The notes under the pieces: generated by a model | Told to the model about the DNA's origin: nothing | Database searches by the model: none | What the model saw: only the letters and a program-made list of their open reading frames with translations | DNA from: Leptolyngbya sp. DLM2.Bin27 | Lineage (GTDB): Bacteria; Cyanobacteriota; Cyanobacteriia; Phormidesmidales; Phormidesmidaceae | Direction: 5' to 3' | NCBI GenBank assembly: GCA_007694115.1 | Contig: RECJ01000163.1 | Span: 1-62,859 of the forward strand | Length of the DNA: 62,859 nt | Part shown: piece after piece, positions 52,543 through 61,787 of the stretch | Layout: every line of letters begins with the position of its first letter | Position numbering within the stretch: the first letter of the stretch is position 1 | Translations under genes and position numbers: made by a program

Positions 52543-54123
52543 ATGGCTTCTATTCTTGACCCACCCATTTTGACCAAAGTCGCCAAAATGAAGGAGCGGG
52601 TTTGCTGGCAGCACCCGGCCCTAGTAGAGCGCCACATCGACCAGACTCGGCTGATTATAGACGATGGCCGCAGCGACGACGCTGAGTTTTCATTTTTGGT
52701 GATCGGCGACAGCGGTTCAGGGCCGCACACCGACCACCATCCCCAGCGGCGCATTGCCGAGCAGATGGTGCCCCACCTACAAGACTGCCGGTTTTTGCTG
52801 CACACGGGCGATGTGGTGTATCAGGTCGGCTCTAGCGAGCAATATCCAGAAAATTTTATTCAGCCCTACCGGGAGTGGCTGGTGGGGGGCGATCGCACCG
52901 ATCAAATTGCCTTTGACGAGATGCTGTTTCGCTTCCCGTTTTTGGCGGTACCGGGCAACCACGACTACTACAACCTGCCGAGGCTCTACAGTGCTCTGGT
53001 GCAGGTCAGTCGGCCCATTCGCCAGCTGCTGGGGCTAAATCTCAACCCCAATGTGGGCTGGCGCGGATCGGGGGTGGGCGACGCCTATGCCCGAGCCTTT
53101 TTAGACTATCTCAAGGGCATGCCCGCAGACCAGATGGCGGCCCACCTCGACCGTCACTACGGCCCCTGGGATGACCAAACCCAGGGGCTGCGCTATCAGC
53201 CGGGGCAGTTTACCCGCCTGCCCAACCGCTACTACACCTTTCGCTACGGCGGCGTTGACTTTTTTGCCCTCGACAGCAGCACCTTTAACGACCCCACGCT
53301 GGTGAGCGAAAACACCTCAGATAGTGCCCAGCAGCGGCGGCTGGTGGCCCAGCGCGAGACCATTCAGCGGCAGCAGCAGCAGATTAGAGATGAGGCGCTG
53401 CATCTGCAAAGCACTGACCCCCACGCCCAGGAGCGTCTAGACGACCTTCAGGCTAAGGTGGAGCAGCTCGACGAGATGCTGCTGGACATTGACAAGCAAA
53501 CCCACCCCAACGCCACCGCGCTGGTCGATACCGAACAGCTGCTGTGGCTGCGAAACGCGCTGATTGACTCCTGGCAAGACCCCTCGGCGCGGGGGCGGAT
53601 TTTGTTTTTTCACCATCCGCCCTACGTGACCGAGGTGACCAAGTGGGCCCAGGGGCAGACCATGGCAATTCGCCAAAATCTGCGGTGGGTGCTCGACCAG
53701 GTGGCGGAGGCGGTACCCGAAATTGGCACCCACCGCGCCCCAGTCAACCTGGTGCTCAATGGCCATGCCCACTGTTTTGAATATCTCAAGACCGAGGATA
53801 CGGGCCACGCCGACAGCCACATGAACTGCGTGGTCTGCGGCGGCAGCGGCCTCAGTCTGCGGCGACAGCGGCCCGAGGGCACCATGCTCTACGAGGCCTT
53901 AGAAACAGACGCCGATGGCCAGACGGCGTTTAAGCTGGTGGCAAAATCGCAGCTGTACACCGGTTTGACGGGTCATAAAGCCGAACGGCGGCGGCCCTAT
54001 TCCTTTGTGCGCATAGATGTGACGGGGGATGAGTCGCCCCAGTTTGTGTTGACGCCCTACATTTCAGAGCGCTTTCACCAGGGTTGGCAGGAGTATGCAT
54101 TGGATCCGCTGGTGTTGGGGTGA
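52543..54123 (+). CDS. Large metallophosphoesterase
   Basis: A 526-residue protein from ATG 52543 (MASILDPPIL). All calcineurin-like metal motifs are present: VIGDSGSG (D-x), LLHTGDVVYQ (GD), VPGNHDYYN (GNHD), FFHHPPYV and NGHAHCFEY (GHxH). A Gln/Glu-rich coiled-coil insertion (about residues 262-320) interrupts the domain. No signal peptide or membrane segment, so it is cytosolic. Substrate unknown. A short family A tail follows the stop. Confidence 0.82.
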   Translation: MASILDPPILTKVAKMKERVCWQHPALVERHIDQTRLIIDDGRSDDAEFSFLVIGDSGSGPHTDHHPQRRIAEQMVPHLQDCRFLLHTGDVVYQVGSSEQYPENFIQPYREWLVGGDRTDQIAFDEMLFRFPFLAVPGNHDYYNLPRLYSALVQVSRPIRQLLGLNLNPNVGWRGSGVGDAYARAFLDYLKGMPADQMAAHLDRHYGPWDDQTQGLRYQPGQFTRLPNRYYTFRYGGVDFFALDSSTFNDPTLVSENTSDSAQQRRLVAQRETIQRQQQQIRDEALHLQSTDPHAQERLDDLQAKVEQLDEMLLDIDKQTHPNATALVDTEQLLWLRNALIDSWQDPSARGRILFFHHPPYVTEVTKWAQGQTMAIRQNLRWVLDQVAEAVPEIGTHRAPVNLVLNGHAHCFEYLKTEDTGHADSHMNCVVCGGSGLSLRRQRPEGTMLYEALETDADGQTAFKLVAKSQLYTGLTGHKAERRRPYSFVRIDVTGDESPQFVLTPYISERFHQGWQEYALDPLVLG

Positions 54124-54151
54124 GTGGGTGGGTAGGTGGGTGGATGGGTTG
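54121..54151. repeat. Family A repeat fragment
   Basis: GAGTGGGTGGGTAGGTGGGT and following bases directly at the stop codon of the phosphoesterase gene; the hairpin part is missing. Confidence 0.65.
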
Positions 54152-54315
54152 AGGCTTAGAGATCTAAGGAGATTTCCAGGAAAGAAGATACCAGCAGAAA
54201 TCCAGCGACTGTAGCCCCTGTAGGGTGGGCACTGCCCACCATTTGGGAGACTCTTTTCTAGAAGCCGCCTAAGGCTCAAAACTGAAATCTTTAACAGGCG
54301 GGTGGGGGATAGTCA

Positions 54316-54900
54316 ATGGAAAAGATAGAGGAAATTCTGCGGTTTTGGTTTGGCGATCCGGAGGATCCTGCCGGGGAGTATGGGCAGCAGCGGCAGGTGT
54401 GGTTTAAAAAAGACCCAATGTTTGACGACGCAATTCGCCAGCGGTTTTTAGCCGATGTTGAGCGGGCTGCCAGGGGCGAGTTGGCAGCATGGCGGCAGGA
54501 ACCGCAGGCTTGCCTGGCGCTGATTCTGCTGCTGGATCAGTTTCCGCGCAACCTGTTTCGGGGTGAGGTGCGGAGCTTTGCCAGCGATCGCACCGCCCTA
54601 GCCACCGCCTACCATGCCCTAGAGCAGGGCTACGACCAGCAGGTGCTGCCGGTGGAGCGCATTTTCTTTTACCTACCGCTAGAGCACAGCGAAAATTTGG
54701 CCGATCAAGATCGCTGTGTGGAACTGGTGCGATCGCTCCACGCCACCCACCCCGAATTTGACTCAACCCTCGACTACGCCCTGCGCCACCGCGAGGTGAT
54801 CCAGCGGTTTAGCCGCTTTCCCCACCGCAATCAGACTTTGGGGCGAGCGACCACCCCCGCAGAAGCAGAGTTTTTGCAGCAGCCCGGGTCAAGATTTTAA
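54316..54900 (+). CDS. DUF924 family protein
   Basis: A 194-residue soluble all-helical protein of the DUF924 family, related to TPR folds: ILRFWFGDPEDP at the start, VWFKKDPMFDDAIRQRF, ALILLLDQFPRNLFRGEVRS, FFYLPLEHSENLADQDRCV and FPHRNQTLGR at the end. The family is wide in bacteria and eukaryotes with no firm function. Stand-alone gene after the phosphoesterase, with a 190-bp gap. Confidence 0.88.
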   Translation: MEKIEEILRFWFGDPEDPAGEYGQQRQVWFKKDPMFDDAIRQRFLADVERAARGELAAWRQEPQACLALILLLDQFPRNLFRGEVRSFASDRTALATAYHALEQGYDQQVLPVERIFFYLPLEHSENLADQDRCVELVRSLHATHPEFDSTLDYALRHREVIQRFSRFPHRNQTLGRATTPAEAEFLQQPGSRF

Positions 54901-54937
54901 GCACCTGGCTTGGCAGACTCCTCGGTCTATACCCCAA

Positions 54938-56587
54938 TCACCGGGGCCAGATATAGCCCAGGTCGTCAATCTCTAGGGGCGTATCGGGGAAGTCGCGCTG
55001 GGTAAACTGGCGCACCAGAGTCACCCCGCCAAAGTAATTGTCGAGGTAGGGCACGCCGTTGCGATCAAGCGCCACGGGGATGATCCGCCCGCCGACAAAA
55101 TTGCCCTGGGCATCGAGGTCGGTCTGCAAAATCAGTGAGATGCCCAGGGGGCCAACCGTAGACAGACTGCGGTAGCCGACAAAGTTGCCCAACGAGTAGG
55201 CGATCAGCTTGCCGTTGTAAAGCTCTAGGGCGCGGGGCACGTGGGGGCCATGGCCCAGCACCAGGTCGGCCCCATGGTCGATCACCGTGCGAGAAAACTG
55301 CACCACATTGCCGCGATTTTCGGAAAAAAAATATTCGGTTTGGTCGCGGGTGACGGTGGCATCGCTGCCCTCTTTGCCGGCGTGAAAGGAGATCACAACG
55401 ATATCGGCCTGGGCTTTAGCGGTTTGCACCAGGGCGATCGCCCCCGCCAAATCCTGCACCATGTTGTGATAGCTGTAGGTGCTAAACCCAATAAAAGCCA
55501 CCGTCAGCCCCTGGGCTTCTACATACAAAATTTCGTCTTTGCGGCCCACCGCCTGCATACCCGCCGCTTCGATGTGGGCGATGGTGTCGTTAAACCCCTG
55601 CTCGAAGAAATCAAAGGAGTGGTTGTTGGCCACGCTGAGCACGTCAAACCCGGCCTCTTTGAGCACGCTGGCGTACCAGGGCGGGGTGCGAAAGGCAAAG
55701 GTATTGCCCCGGCTAGTGTCTTTGGCGCTGTGGGGATAATCAGTCAGGGTGCTCTCAAAGTTGCCAAAGGTAATGTCGACGTCGCCCAGGTGGTCTTGAA
55801 CACCGCGAAACAGGTACTGCCAGTCGCTGGGCAGACGGTAGCCCCCGTAGTCGGTACCGGGAATAATGTCACCCACGGCCTTGATCGTGAGCGTCACCGG
55901 GACGGCGAGATCGGGCGGGGTCAGGGCCTGGGCCACTGCACCTGTGGCCAGCAGTGGCTCTAGGAGGGTCACCCCCGGCGAGGCGCTATCGGTGAGGGGA
56001 GTGGTCAAGGCTTCCGGCAGGGTCTCCGACAGAAGGGGGGCAGATGGCTGACTGTAGCGCCACTGGGTGACTGCGGCGGTCAACCCAAACCCCAGGGCGG
56101 CAACGGCAGTTAACAGACCCCAGCGCCAGCGACGGCCTGGGGCAACAGTGCGATCGCTCCCCAAGGTCTGACCCAGGCGAGGCGCTGCCGCCTCGGGTGG
56201 CAGGCTATCGACGGGAGCTGGGGCGGGCTGGGGGGGCACCGCTGCGGGCTCTAGGCTAAAGTCGTGCTGCCAGCGGTTGACTAGGCGTTTTTCGGTGCCG
56301 TCAAACACTTTGAGGTGGGTGATATCGGCCAGCCCCAGGGCCGTGACGACGGCGTAAATAGTGGGCACATGGCCCTGGGCATTCACCCCAGGGGCGGTCA
56401 GAAAAACGTAGAGGGTGCGATCGCGCCGCGACACCTCGACTTTAATCTGGGGCTTAATCTGGGGGTCATTGAGGGTGGAAGCCAAAAGCTGGGCGATGGT
56501 CATCAAAGACCGGCCCTCAGGGGCAATCGCGCCCGCTTTTCCAGCCTGCAATCTACTCGTCTGGGGCATCAGATCTGTATCAGTCAC
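54938..56587 (-). CDS. CapA family (PGA_cap metallophosphoesterase-like) membrane-anchored protein
   Basis: A 549-residue protein. The first 115 residues form a cyanobacterial domain (SLMTIAQLLASTLNDPQIKP; ITHLKVFDGTEKRLVNRWQH), a Pro/Ala linker follows, then one membrane helix (about 153-172), and a C-terminal CapA domain: VGDIIPGTDYGG, GNFESTLTD, VANNHSFDFFEQG, SFHAGKEG and LGHGPHVPRALELY. CapA-type proteins take part in poly-gamma-glutamate or other exopolymer synthesis; the cytosolic N-terminal part is unusual. No capB/capC genes are nearby. Confidence 0.8.
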   Translation of the reverse strand: MTDTDLMPQTSRLQAGKAGAIAPEGRSLMTIAQLLASTLNDPQIKPQIKVEVSRRDRTLYVFLTAPGVNAQGHVPTIYAVVTALGLADITHLKVFDGTEKRLVNRWQHDFSLEPAAVPPQPAPAPVDSLPPEAAAPRLGQTLGSDRTVAPGRRWRWGLLTAVAALGFGLTAAVTQWRYSQPSAPLLSETLPEALTTPLTDSASPGVTLLEPLLATGAVAQALTPPDLAVPVTLTIKAVGDIIPGTDYGGYRLPSDWQYLFRGVQDHLGDVDITFGNFESTLTDYPHSAKDTSRGNTFAFRTPPWYASVLKEAGFDVLSVANNHSFDFFEQGFNDTIAHIEAAGMQAVGRKDEILYVEAQGLTVAFIGFSTYSYHNMVQDLAGAIALVQTAKAQADIVVISFHAGKEGSDATVTRDQTEYFFSENRGNVVQFSRTVIDHGADLVLGHGPHVPRALELYNGKLIAYSLGNFVGYRSLSTVGPLGISLILQTDLDAQGNFVGGRIIPVALDRNGVPYLDNYFGGVTLVRQFTQRDFPDTPLEIDDLGYIWPR

Positions 56588-56688
56588 TGGTAAAAGCCGT
56601 CCTGCACTCCGCTACGCCAAATCATAGCGCCAGAGCAGCCTCAAGGCTCATTTTGGCCAGATCTGACCATGCTGACGCAACCAAAGAC

Positions 56689-56720
56689 AAAAAGCTCCGC
56701 TAGCACTGGGCTAGCGGAGC
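56689..56720 (-). terminator. Intrinsic terminator downstream of the Amt-linked gene
   Basis: On the minus strand, GCTCCGCTAGC and GCTAGCGGAGC (56710-56720 with 56694-56704) form an 11-bp stem with a 5-nt loop, followed by five Ts. Confidence 0.85.
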
Positions 56721-56814
56721 AGCTGTGGGTATACAGGCAAGGCTAAACAGGGCAGGTAACGTTCAAGAACTCCAGCGCTGTTTGGGTCTGCGGCCATCGG
56801 GCTGCCGAAATACC

Positions 56815-57231
56815 CTACCGGGACGACCTAATGTCGCGATACAGACCTTTACGGCGGGTCTTAGGCCGACCCGGCAGTGCCACCCCTGCCAGGCCCAGTA
56901 GCCCTAGGGCAGACTTAGCGCCGGGTGCTACCGCCTGGGGCTGATCGACTGCAGGCTGATGGGGCTGCACCGTCTGACGATATTCAGCCCCAGCCAAAGA
57001 CAGCAGACCCGCCACAATAAATGCGCTCAGGTGATTGAGCGAATGATCGACCCCAGGCACGTCGTAGTGGGTGGTAAACATTCTCACCAAAAACCAGATA
57101 AATAACCCAACGCCGATTAGCAGCGCAATGGCGTTGATGGCCGGGTTGTGGGCAAAGGTGTAGATCGCCCCACCCGTGGGGCCATCGATTGCCCCCTCAA
57201 ATTCTTCAAAGGTAGAAAATGGGCTAGACAT
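56815..57231 (-). CDS. Small membrane protein of unknown function downstream of the ammonium transporter
   Basis: A 138-residue protein with two predicted membrane helices (INAIALLIGVGLFIWFLVRM near 29-50; HLSAFIVAGLLSLAGAEY near 67-84), a Gln/Pro-rich linker, and a C-terminal ALGLLGLAGVAL stretch followed by a basic tail (RPKTRRKG), a layout reminiscent of cell-surface sorting tails without the PEP motif. I do not recognise a family. It lies 53 bp downstream of the Amt gene on the same strand and is followed by a terminator, so the two probably form one unit. Confidence 0.65.
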   Translation of the reverse strand: MSSPFSTFEEFEGAIDGPTGGAIYTFAHNPAINAIALLIGVGLFIWFLVRMFTTHYDVPGVDHSLNHLSAFIVAGLLSLAGAEYRQTVQPHQPAVDQPQAVAPGAKSALGLLGLAGVALPGRPKTRRKGLYRDIRSSR

Positions 57232-57284
57232 GGCACTTGCTCCTCAAAATTTCTAGCATTTTGGCCAGGGTTCAAACAGATCGA

Positions 57285-58679
57285 CTACTTGGGCGTTACA
57301 GAAGTCATAGGCATGACAACGCTATCGGCACGGCCATTTTGCTCAGACAAAATAGAATATTCTGGATAGCCTTCAATGCCGAAGTCAGCCAGGTCTAGAC
57401 CCGCAATTTCTTCAGCCTCAGACACCCGCAGCAGGCCAAACTTCTTCAGTACAAAGCTCACCCCATAGCCTGGGATAAAGCCCAACAGCACCGCAGAAAT
57501 CACCGCGCCCACCAGCTGCCCCCAAAAATTGATCGAGGGAATGCCGTCGGGCTGCGGGTAGCCCGCCGCAAAAATGCCCACCATTAGCGCCCCAAACATG
57601 CCGCAGTAGCCGTGCACCGCAAAGGCACCCACCGCATCGTCGATGCCAGCCTTTTCGACCGCATTGCCCACAAAGGGCATAGTGTAGGCCCCGACAAAGG
57701 CAAGCAGGATGACGATCGCAGGGCTGTAGACATCCATCGCTGCCGCCGCCGAGATAATCCCCGCCAAACCGCCAGAGATGGTATAGAACGGGTCGGCCTT
57801 AGAGCCCATGTAGGCCCCCACCAGACCAGCGGAGAGGGCCAGGGTGGTATTGACCCCAATCGAGGCCAGGGTCATCGGCGTACCGTAGATAGTGATCTCC
57901 CCAGTTTGACCGGGGGTAAAGATCACGCAGGCGGCCAAAAAGGCGTAGAAACCGACAAAAATCAGCATTAGCCCCACCATGGTCAGGGGCAAATTGTGGG
58001 GCATGATTACCCGAGGCTTGCCCTGGGCATCAAACTTGCCGATGCGGGGGCCGAGGTTGATTAGCACCCCCAAAGCAAAGAAGCCCGCCACCGCGTGGAG
58101 CAGAGCCGAGCAGCCAAAGTCGTGGTAGCCCATCTGGGTGAAAAACCAGCCGTAGGGGTTCCAGCCCCAGGAGGCAGCCACCACCCAGGTAAACGAGCCT
58201 AAAACAATGGCCAGAATGGCGTAGGCCCCGACTCTGATGCGCTCAATCACCGCCCCAGAGAGAATGGAGGCGGTGGTCATGGCAAACAGGGCAAAGGCAA
58301 ACCAGAACACCCCGGTGAGGTGGTCGGAGATATTTGGCCCCAGCGCAGGCGACCAGGGATAAGAGGCCTCGACCAGTTCCAGCACCTCGCCCACGGTGCC
58401 GCCAGCGGTGGCGCTAGTCCAGGGGCCGACAATGCCTCCCTGCAAGGGAAACAGCGGGAAGGCGTTGTACACCCACCAGCCAAAGAAAAAGAAAGTCAAC
58501 CCCACCAGCGACAGGGTCATCAGGTTTTTGACCATGGTGGCCAAGACATTTTTAGAGCGGGCCGCACCCCCCTCATAGGCCAAAAAGCCCACGTGAATTA
58601 GCAACATCAGCACAGAGGCCCAGTAGTAGTAAGACTCTGCCACAAACGTTGCCAAAAATTCCTGCGATTCAGGAGACAT
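57285..58679 (-). CDS. amt: Ammonium transporter (Amt family)
   Basis: A 464-residue channel with about 11 helices. The twin pore histidines are in DFGCSALLHAVAGF and FAVHGYCGMFGAL. The first of these differs from the common DFAGxxVVH form, so this is a divergent Amt subgroup. The C-terminal cytosolic tail (SFVLKKFGLLRVSEAEEIAG) is the part that usually contacts PII (GlnB) and the trailing LDLADFGIEGYPEY is typical of Amt. A 258-bp upstream region has no exact NtcA box by eye. Confidence 0.92.
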   Translation of the reverse strand: MSPESQEFLATFVAESYYYWASVLMLLIHVGFLAYEGGAARSKNVLATMVKNLMTLSLVGLTFFFFGWWVYNAFPLFPLQGGIVGPWTSATAGGTVGEVLELVEASYPWSPALGPNISDHLTGVFWFAFALFAMTTASILSGAVIERIRVGAYAILAIVLGSFTWVVAASWGWNPYGWFFTQMGYHDFGCSALLHAVAGFFALGVLINLGPRIGKFDAQGKPRVIMPHNLPLTMVGLMLIFVGFYAFLAACVIFTPGQTGEITIYGTPMTLASIGVNTTLALSAGLVGAYMGSKADPFYTISGGLAGIISAAAAMDVYSPAIVILLAFVGAYTMPFVGNAVEKAGIDDAVGAFAVHGYCGMFGALMVGIFAAGYPQPDGIPSINFWGQLVGAVISAVLLGFIPGYGVSFVLKKFGLLRVSEAEEIAGLDLADFGIEGYPEYSILSEQNGRADSVVMPMTSVTPK

Positions 58680-58937
58680 AGATCACTCCTAGCTGTCAGT
58701 AATTTGTACAGAGAAACCGAAAATATGGAACGACCAACTCGCTAAGACAGCAAGTGGTTGCAAGCGAGCTAAATACACCGACAAGGACGACCTGTTCAAG
58801 CAAAGAATTAGGTCTGGGCCAAACTATTTCGGCTGGTCTAAACACAAATCCAAAACCCCAGGGTGGGCCTAGGATCAATCATCAAGTTGTCTGAGTTATG
58901 GCGGTCAACTTGTTATGTCAAGAGTGTGCAACGCAAT

Positions 58938-59450
58938 CTAGGGATGAGCTGTAGTCAGCGATACTGAACCACCGTTGAAGGGTTGAATGACAGCCCAGAA
59001 ATTTTTGATTTGGGCACTAGCTAGGTGCAGTTCTAAGGTGGGCTGGCCCCCAGGGGAGTGGTGCCACACCAAAACAGAAATCTGCGCCACCTGAGCTGGA
59101 ACTGCCCGGTGCAGCGGTAGGGAAGAGAGGCGATGGGGTGCCCGCGCGGTGGCCCGGTCGGCTAGGTCGGGCAGGCTCGCGATCGGTAAGGTGATGGCCG
59201 CCATCCAGGGGAGCTGGGTGACCCAAAGCCGTAGGCTGAGAGGCGCGATCGCCTGATCGATCGGGCCGGGGTAGGTCAGGCGAAAGTTGCGATCGCCCAA
59301 CCGCAGCACCGAGCAAGCCTCGCCCGCCAGCTCTGTCTCCAGCGACTGAAACGGGGCCAGGTGATCGACTGCCTCGCCAAACAGCGCTCTAGCGGCGACT
59401 AAGCCATCGGCCCCCGCCATATCCCAGGGCTGGATGCTTGGGCCTTTCAT
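58938..59450 (-). CDS. Unknown protein coupled to the DUF1989-GcvT gene
   Basis: A 170-residue soluble protein without recognised domains (ALFGEAVDHLAPFQSLETEL; VLRLGDRNFRLTYPGPIDQA; LSSLPLHRAVPAQVAQISVL). Its ATG overlaps the stop of the preceding gene (ATGA at 59447-59450), so it is translated with it and likely serves the same pathway. Composition is like the neighbours. It could be a small subunit of the aminomethyltransferase-like enzyme, which is an inference from coupling only. Confidence 0.6.
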   Translation of the reverse strand: MKGPSIQPWDMAGADGLVAARALFGEAVDHLAPFQSLETELAGEACSVLRLGDRNFRLTYPGPIDQAIAPLSLRLWVTQLPWMAAITLPIASLPDLADRATARAPHRLSSLPLHRAVPAQVAQISVLVWHHSPGGQPTLELHLASAQIKNFWAVIQPFNGGSVSLTTAHP

Positions 59451-61276
59451 ACTCGCACCCGGCTCTTGCTGGGGTCAAAAGCGGCAAGGGTGCCGACCGT
59501 GGCGCGAACCCGCCGCTTTAGCCCATCCAGCATACCCACCTCTACCACGGTGCCTAGCTCGGCAAACTCTGGCACCACCTGGGCCATGGCAATGCTGGCA
59601 TTGAGCACGGGCGAAAACGTGGCGCTGGTGATCTGCCCCACCCGCCAGCGCTCCGCCGCCGCAAACACCGGCTGCCCGTGGGCGGCGACCTCTGGCCCCT
59701 CCAGCACCAGGCCCACCGCCACCCGGGGGGGATGCGGGCGGATGGCTGCCAGCGCCGCTTTGCCGATAAAGTCAGGCTTTTTCATCGCCACGGCCCAGCC
59801 AATGCCCGCCTGGTAGGGCGAGGTCAGATCATCAAACTCGTAACCCATCGCCAGCAGCCCGGCTTCGATACGGGCGCGATCGAGCGCCTTCATGCCCAGG
59901 GGCAGCAGTCCTGCAGGCTCGCCAGCCTGCAAGAGAATTTCCCACAGAGCCGCGCCATGCTGGGGCGGCACAAACAGCTCGTAGCCCAGTTCCCCGGTAT
60001 AGCCCGTGCGGGAGATCAGCACCGGGATAGTTTGAATATGAGATTCTAAAAACCGAAAATAGCCCAGAGCTTCAACCTCTGGCACCAGGGCTGTAAGCAG
60101 GTCACGGGAGCGGGGGCCTTGCAGGGCAAGATTGTGGAGATCCACAGTTTCGACAGTCACCGACCAGCCGTTTGCTTGGGCAATCTGTCTGAGCCAGGCG
60201 GCATCGGTGTCGCAGTTGCCCACGTAGCGGTAGCGGCAGGGGCCAAAGCAAAACACAATGCCGTCATCGACAATGCCGCCGTGGGAATTGAGCAGACAGC
60301 CGTAGGCTCCCTGCCCCACCACCACCTTCTCTAAATTGCGAGAAAACGCGTACTGCAATAGAGCCAAGGCATCGGCTCCCTGCACCTCAAACTTGCGCAG
60401 GGCCGAGAGATCCATCAGCGCCGCTCGCTGGCGCAGCGCCCAGTACTCGGCCTGGTCGCCCTGGTGGGCAAAGGTTTGGGGCACCCAAAAACCGTTGTAC
60501 TCGGCCAGATCATCGCTCAGCTGGCGAATGCTGGGGGTAAAGGCGCTGTCTTGGGTCATCCGCAGGGGCAAATCTACCGCCACTCGCCGCCCCATGGCCC
60601 GCGCAAAGGTCTGACCCGCCGCGTAGACGCGTACGTGGATGGGGGTGGGGTGCCAGCCGTTGACTGGGTCAATGTCGTCGGGGCAAGATGAGCTGGCGCA
60701 GAGCAAATCTTGGTGAGCCAGCAGCAGCACATAGTCGCCGGGGCGCGAGAGGGGTTCTTCAAACCCAATGGTGCCGTGGCCATCGACGCTGGTGTTGTAG
60801 AAAAAGTTGAGCGCGGGCCAGCCGGGGCGGGGGGCAATGCCGTAGGGGGCCAGCACCCGGTTGAAGTTGTCGCTACAGCTGGGGTGGCCGGGGTAGCCCG
60901 CGTCTTCGTAGTAGCGGGCGGTGCAGGCCAGCAAAAAGCTGTCGTGGTAGCCACAGGTGTCTTGCACCAATTCCGTCAATGGCTGCATGGCCTGGGAAAA
61001 AAGCTTGCTGGGCAACCCCGCCCGGGGAACGGCTAGCCCAGTCAGGGTGCGAGTGACGGTGGCGTCGAGCGGGTCGCCGTAGCTCTCGCCGCCAAAGGCC
61101 AAAAAGTCGGAGCACTGAGAGCCAGCCACATCAATGATTTGAACATATTGGCCAGCGGTGACGGGGTAGGCAATAGCCTTCCCAGGGGCAATGCGATACT
61201 CGGCCACTACCTCACCCAAGGGCGGCGGCAGGTCGGTAAACGGTGCTGTCTTGAGACTCGTTAGTGCAGTTGTCAT
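59447..61276 (-). CDS. Fusion of DUF1989 (urea carboxylase-associated) and GcvT-like aminomethyltransferase
   Basis: A 609-residue protein from ATG 61276; the frame extends 30 codons upstream without similarity. Residues about 12-215 are a DUF1989 domain: QYVQIIDVAGSQCSDFLAFG, SCSDNFNRVLAPYG (Cys cluster) and NFFYNTSVDG. Residues about 245-609 are a GcvT/folate-binding fold: LMDLSALRKFEVQGADALAL, LQGPRSRDLL, SRTGYTGELGYELF with the GELGYE signature, and LGMKALDRARIEAGLLAMGYE. Both halves point to one-carbon or amidine/urea-derived nitrogen metabolism. No ykkC-type riboswitch was seen upstream. Confidence 0.82.
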   Translation of the reverse strand: MTTALTSLKTAPFTDLPPPLGEVVAEYRIAPGKAIAYPVTAGQYVQIIDVAGSQCSDFLAFGGESYGDPLDATVTRTLTGLAVPRAGLPSKLFSQAMQPLTELVQDTCGYHDSFLLACTARYYEDAGYPGHPSCSDNFNRVLAPYGIAPRPGWPALNFFYNTSVDGHGTIGFEEPLSRPGDYVLLLAHQDLLCASSSCPDDIDPVNGWHPTPIHVRVYAAGQTFARAMGRRVAVDLPLRMTQDSAFTPSIRQLSDDLAEYNGFWVPQTFAHQGDQAEYWALRQRAALMDLSALRKFEVQGADALALLQYAFSRNLEKVVVGQGAYGCLLNSHGGIVDDGIVFCFGPCRYRYVGNCDTDAAWLRQIAQANGWSVTVETVDLHNLALQGPRSRDLLTALVPEVEALGYFRFLESHIQTIPVLISRTGYTGELGYELFVPPQHGAALWEILLQAGEPAGLLPLGMKALDRARIEAGLLAMGYEFDDLTSPYQAGIGWAVAMKKPDFIGKAALAAIRPHPPRVAVGLVLEGPEVAAHGQPVFAAAERWRVGQITSATFSPVLNASIAMAQVVPEFAELGTVVEVGMLDGLKRRVRATVGTLAAFDPSKSRVRV

Positions 61277-61600
61277 AACAAGATTGCACCAGAGGCGCTG
61301 GCTTGCCGCAGTGATGCAGACTACCGAACCGGGCGTGGTGGTGAAAATCAAACCCTTGGGCGGCAAGGGCGACAGGAGTTACACAATCGCCTGGGTATTC
61401 TGCTCAGGCATCTGCTGAAGCAGCCATACCAGTGAGGCGGCAATACCAGCCCAGGAACCGCAACAACAGTTGGCAATCGCCCCTGCGAGAACAACGCCAC
61501 CCCATCGACCAGCTTTTAGTAGGTTCAGGACACGAAGAGCCGCCGTCAGCCTTGCACCGTAAACCCCAGTCCCCTAGCTGCGTCAGATCCCTAGGTTCGC

Positions 61601-61677
61601 GTAGGTTGGGTGCAACGAAGTGAAACCCAACAGCAGCAAGCCTTTGTTGGGTTCCGCTGGCGCTCCACCCAACCTAC
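61601..61677. repeat. Inverted repeat GTAGGTTGGGTG...CACCCAACCTAC
   Basis: Perfect 12-bp arms at 61601-61612 and 61666-61677; inner sequence carries further inverted GGGTTTC/GAAACCC-like parts. This is a common dispersed element in cyanobacterial genomes. Confidence 0.85.
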
Positions 61678-61716
61678 AAATCAAAGCTTGACAAGGCACT
61701 AGTTATGAGTGGCCCG

Positions 61717-61785
61717 TTCTGCCTTCTGCCTTCTGCCTTCTGCCTTCTGCCTTCTTACTTCTGCCTTCTTACTTCTGCCTTGAAG
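61717..61785 (-). repeat. Family B repeat (CTTCTGC tandem)
   Basis: CTTCTGC units repeat in tandem with CTTACTTCTGC variants and end in a CACTAG block, just after the stop codon of the next gene. Confidence 0.8.
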
Positions 61786-61787
61786 CA

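Larger units (their letters stand above)
61277..61787. other. Gene-free region with two repeat elements
   Basis: About 510 bp. It holds an inverted repeat (61601-61677) and a family B array (61717-61780). On the minus strand 61388-61560 is an open frame without start codon encoding a Gly/Ala/Cys-rich hydrophobic peptide; it is not called. Confidence 0.55.

Noticed and set aside
58680..58937. NtcA box upstream of the ammonium transporter
   Set aside because: The nearest match, GTACAAATTAC on the minus strand, has 5 rather than 8 bases between the half-sites.
61388..61560. Minus-strand frame encoding a Gly/Ala/Cys-rich hydrophobic peptide, bacteriocin-like in look
   Set aside because: No start codon after the upstream stop and no export or modification genes nearby.
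61277..61560. Guanidine (ykkC) riboswitch before the DUF1989 fusion
   Set aside because: The expected conserved blocks could not be found on the minus strand.
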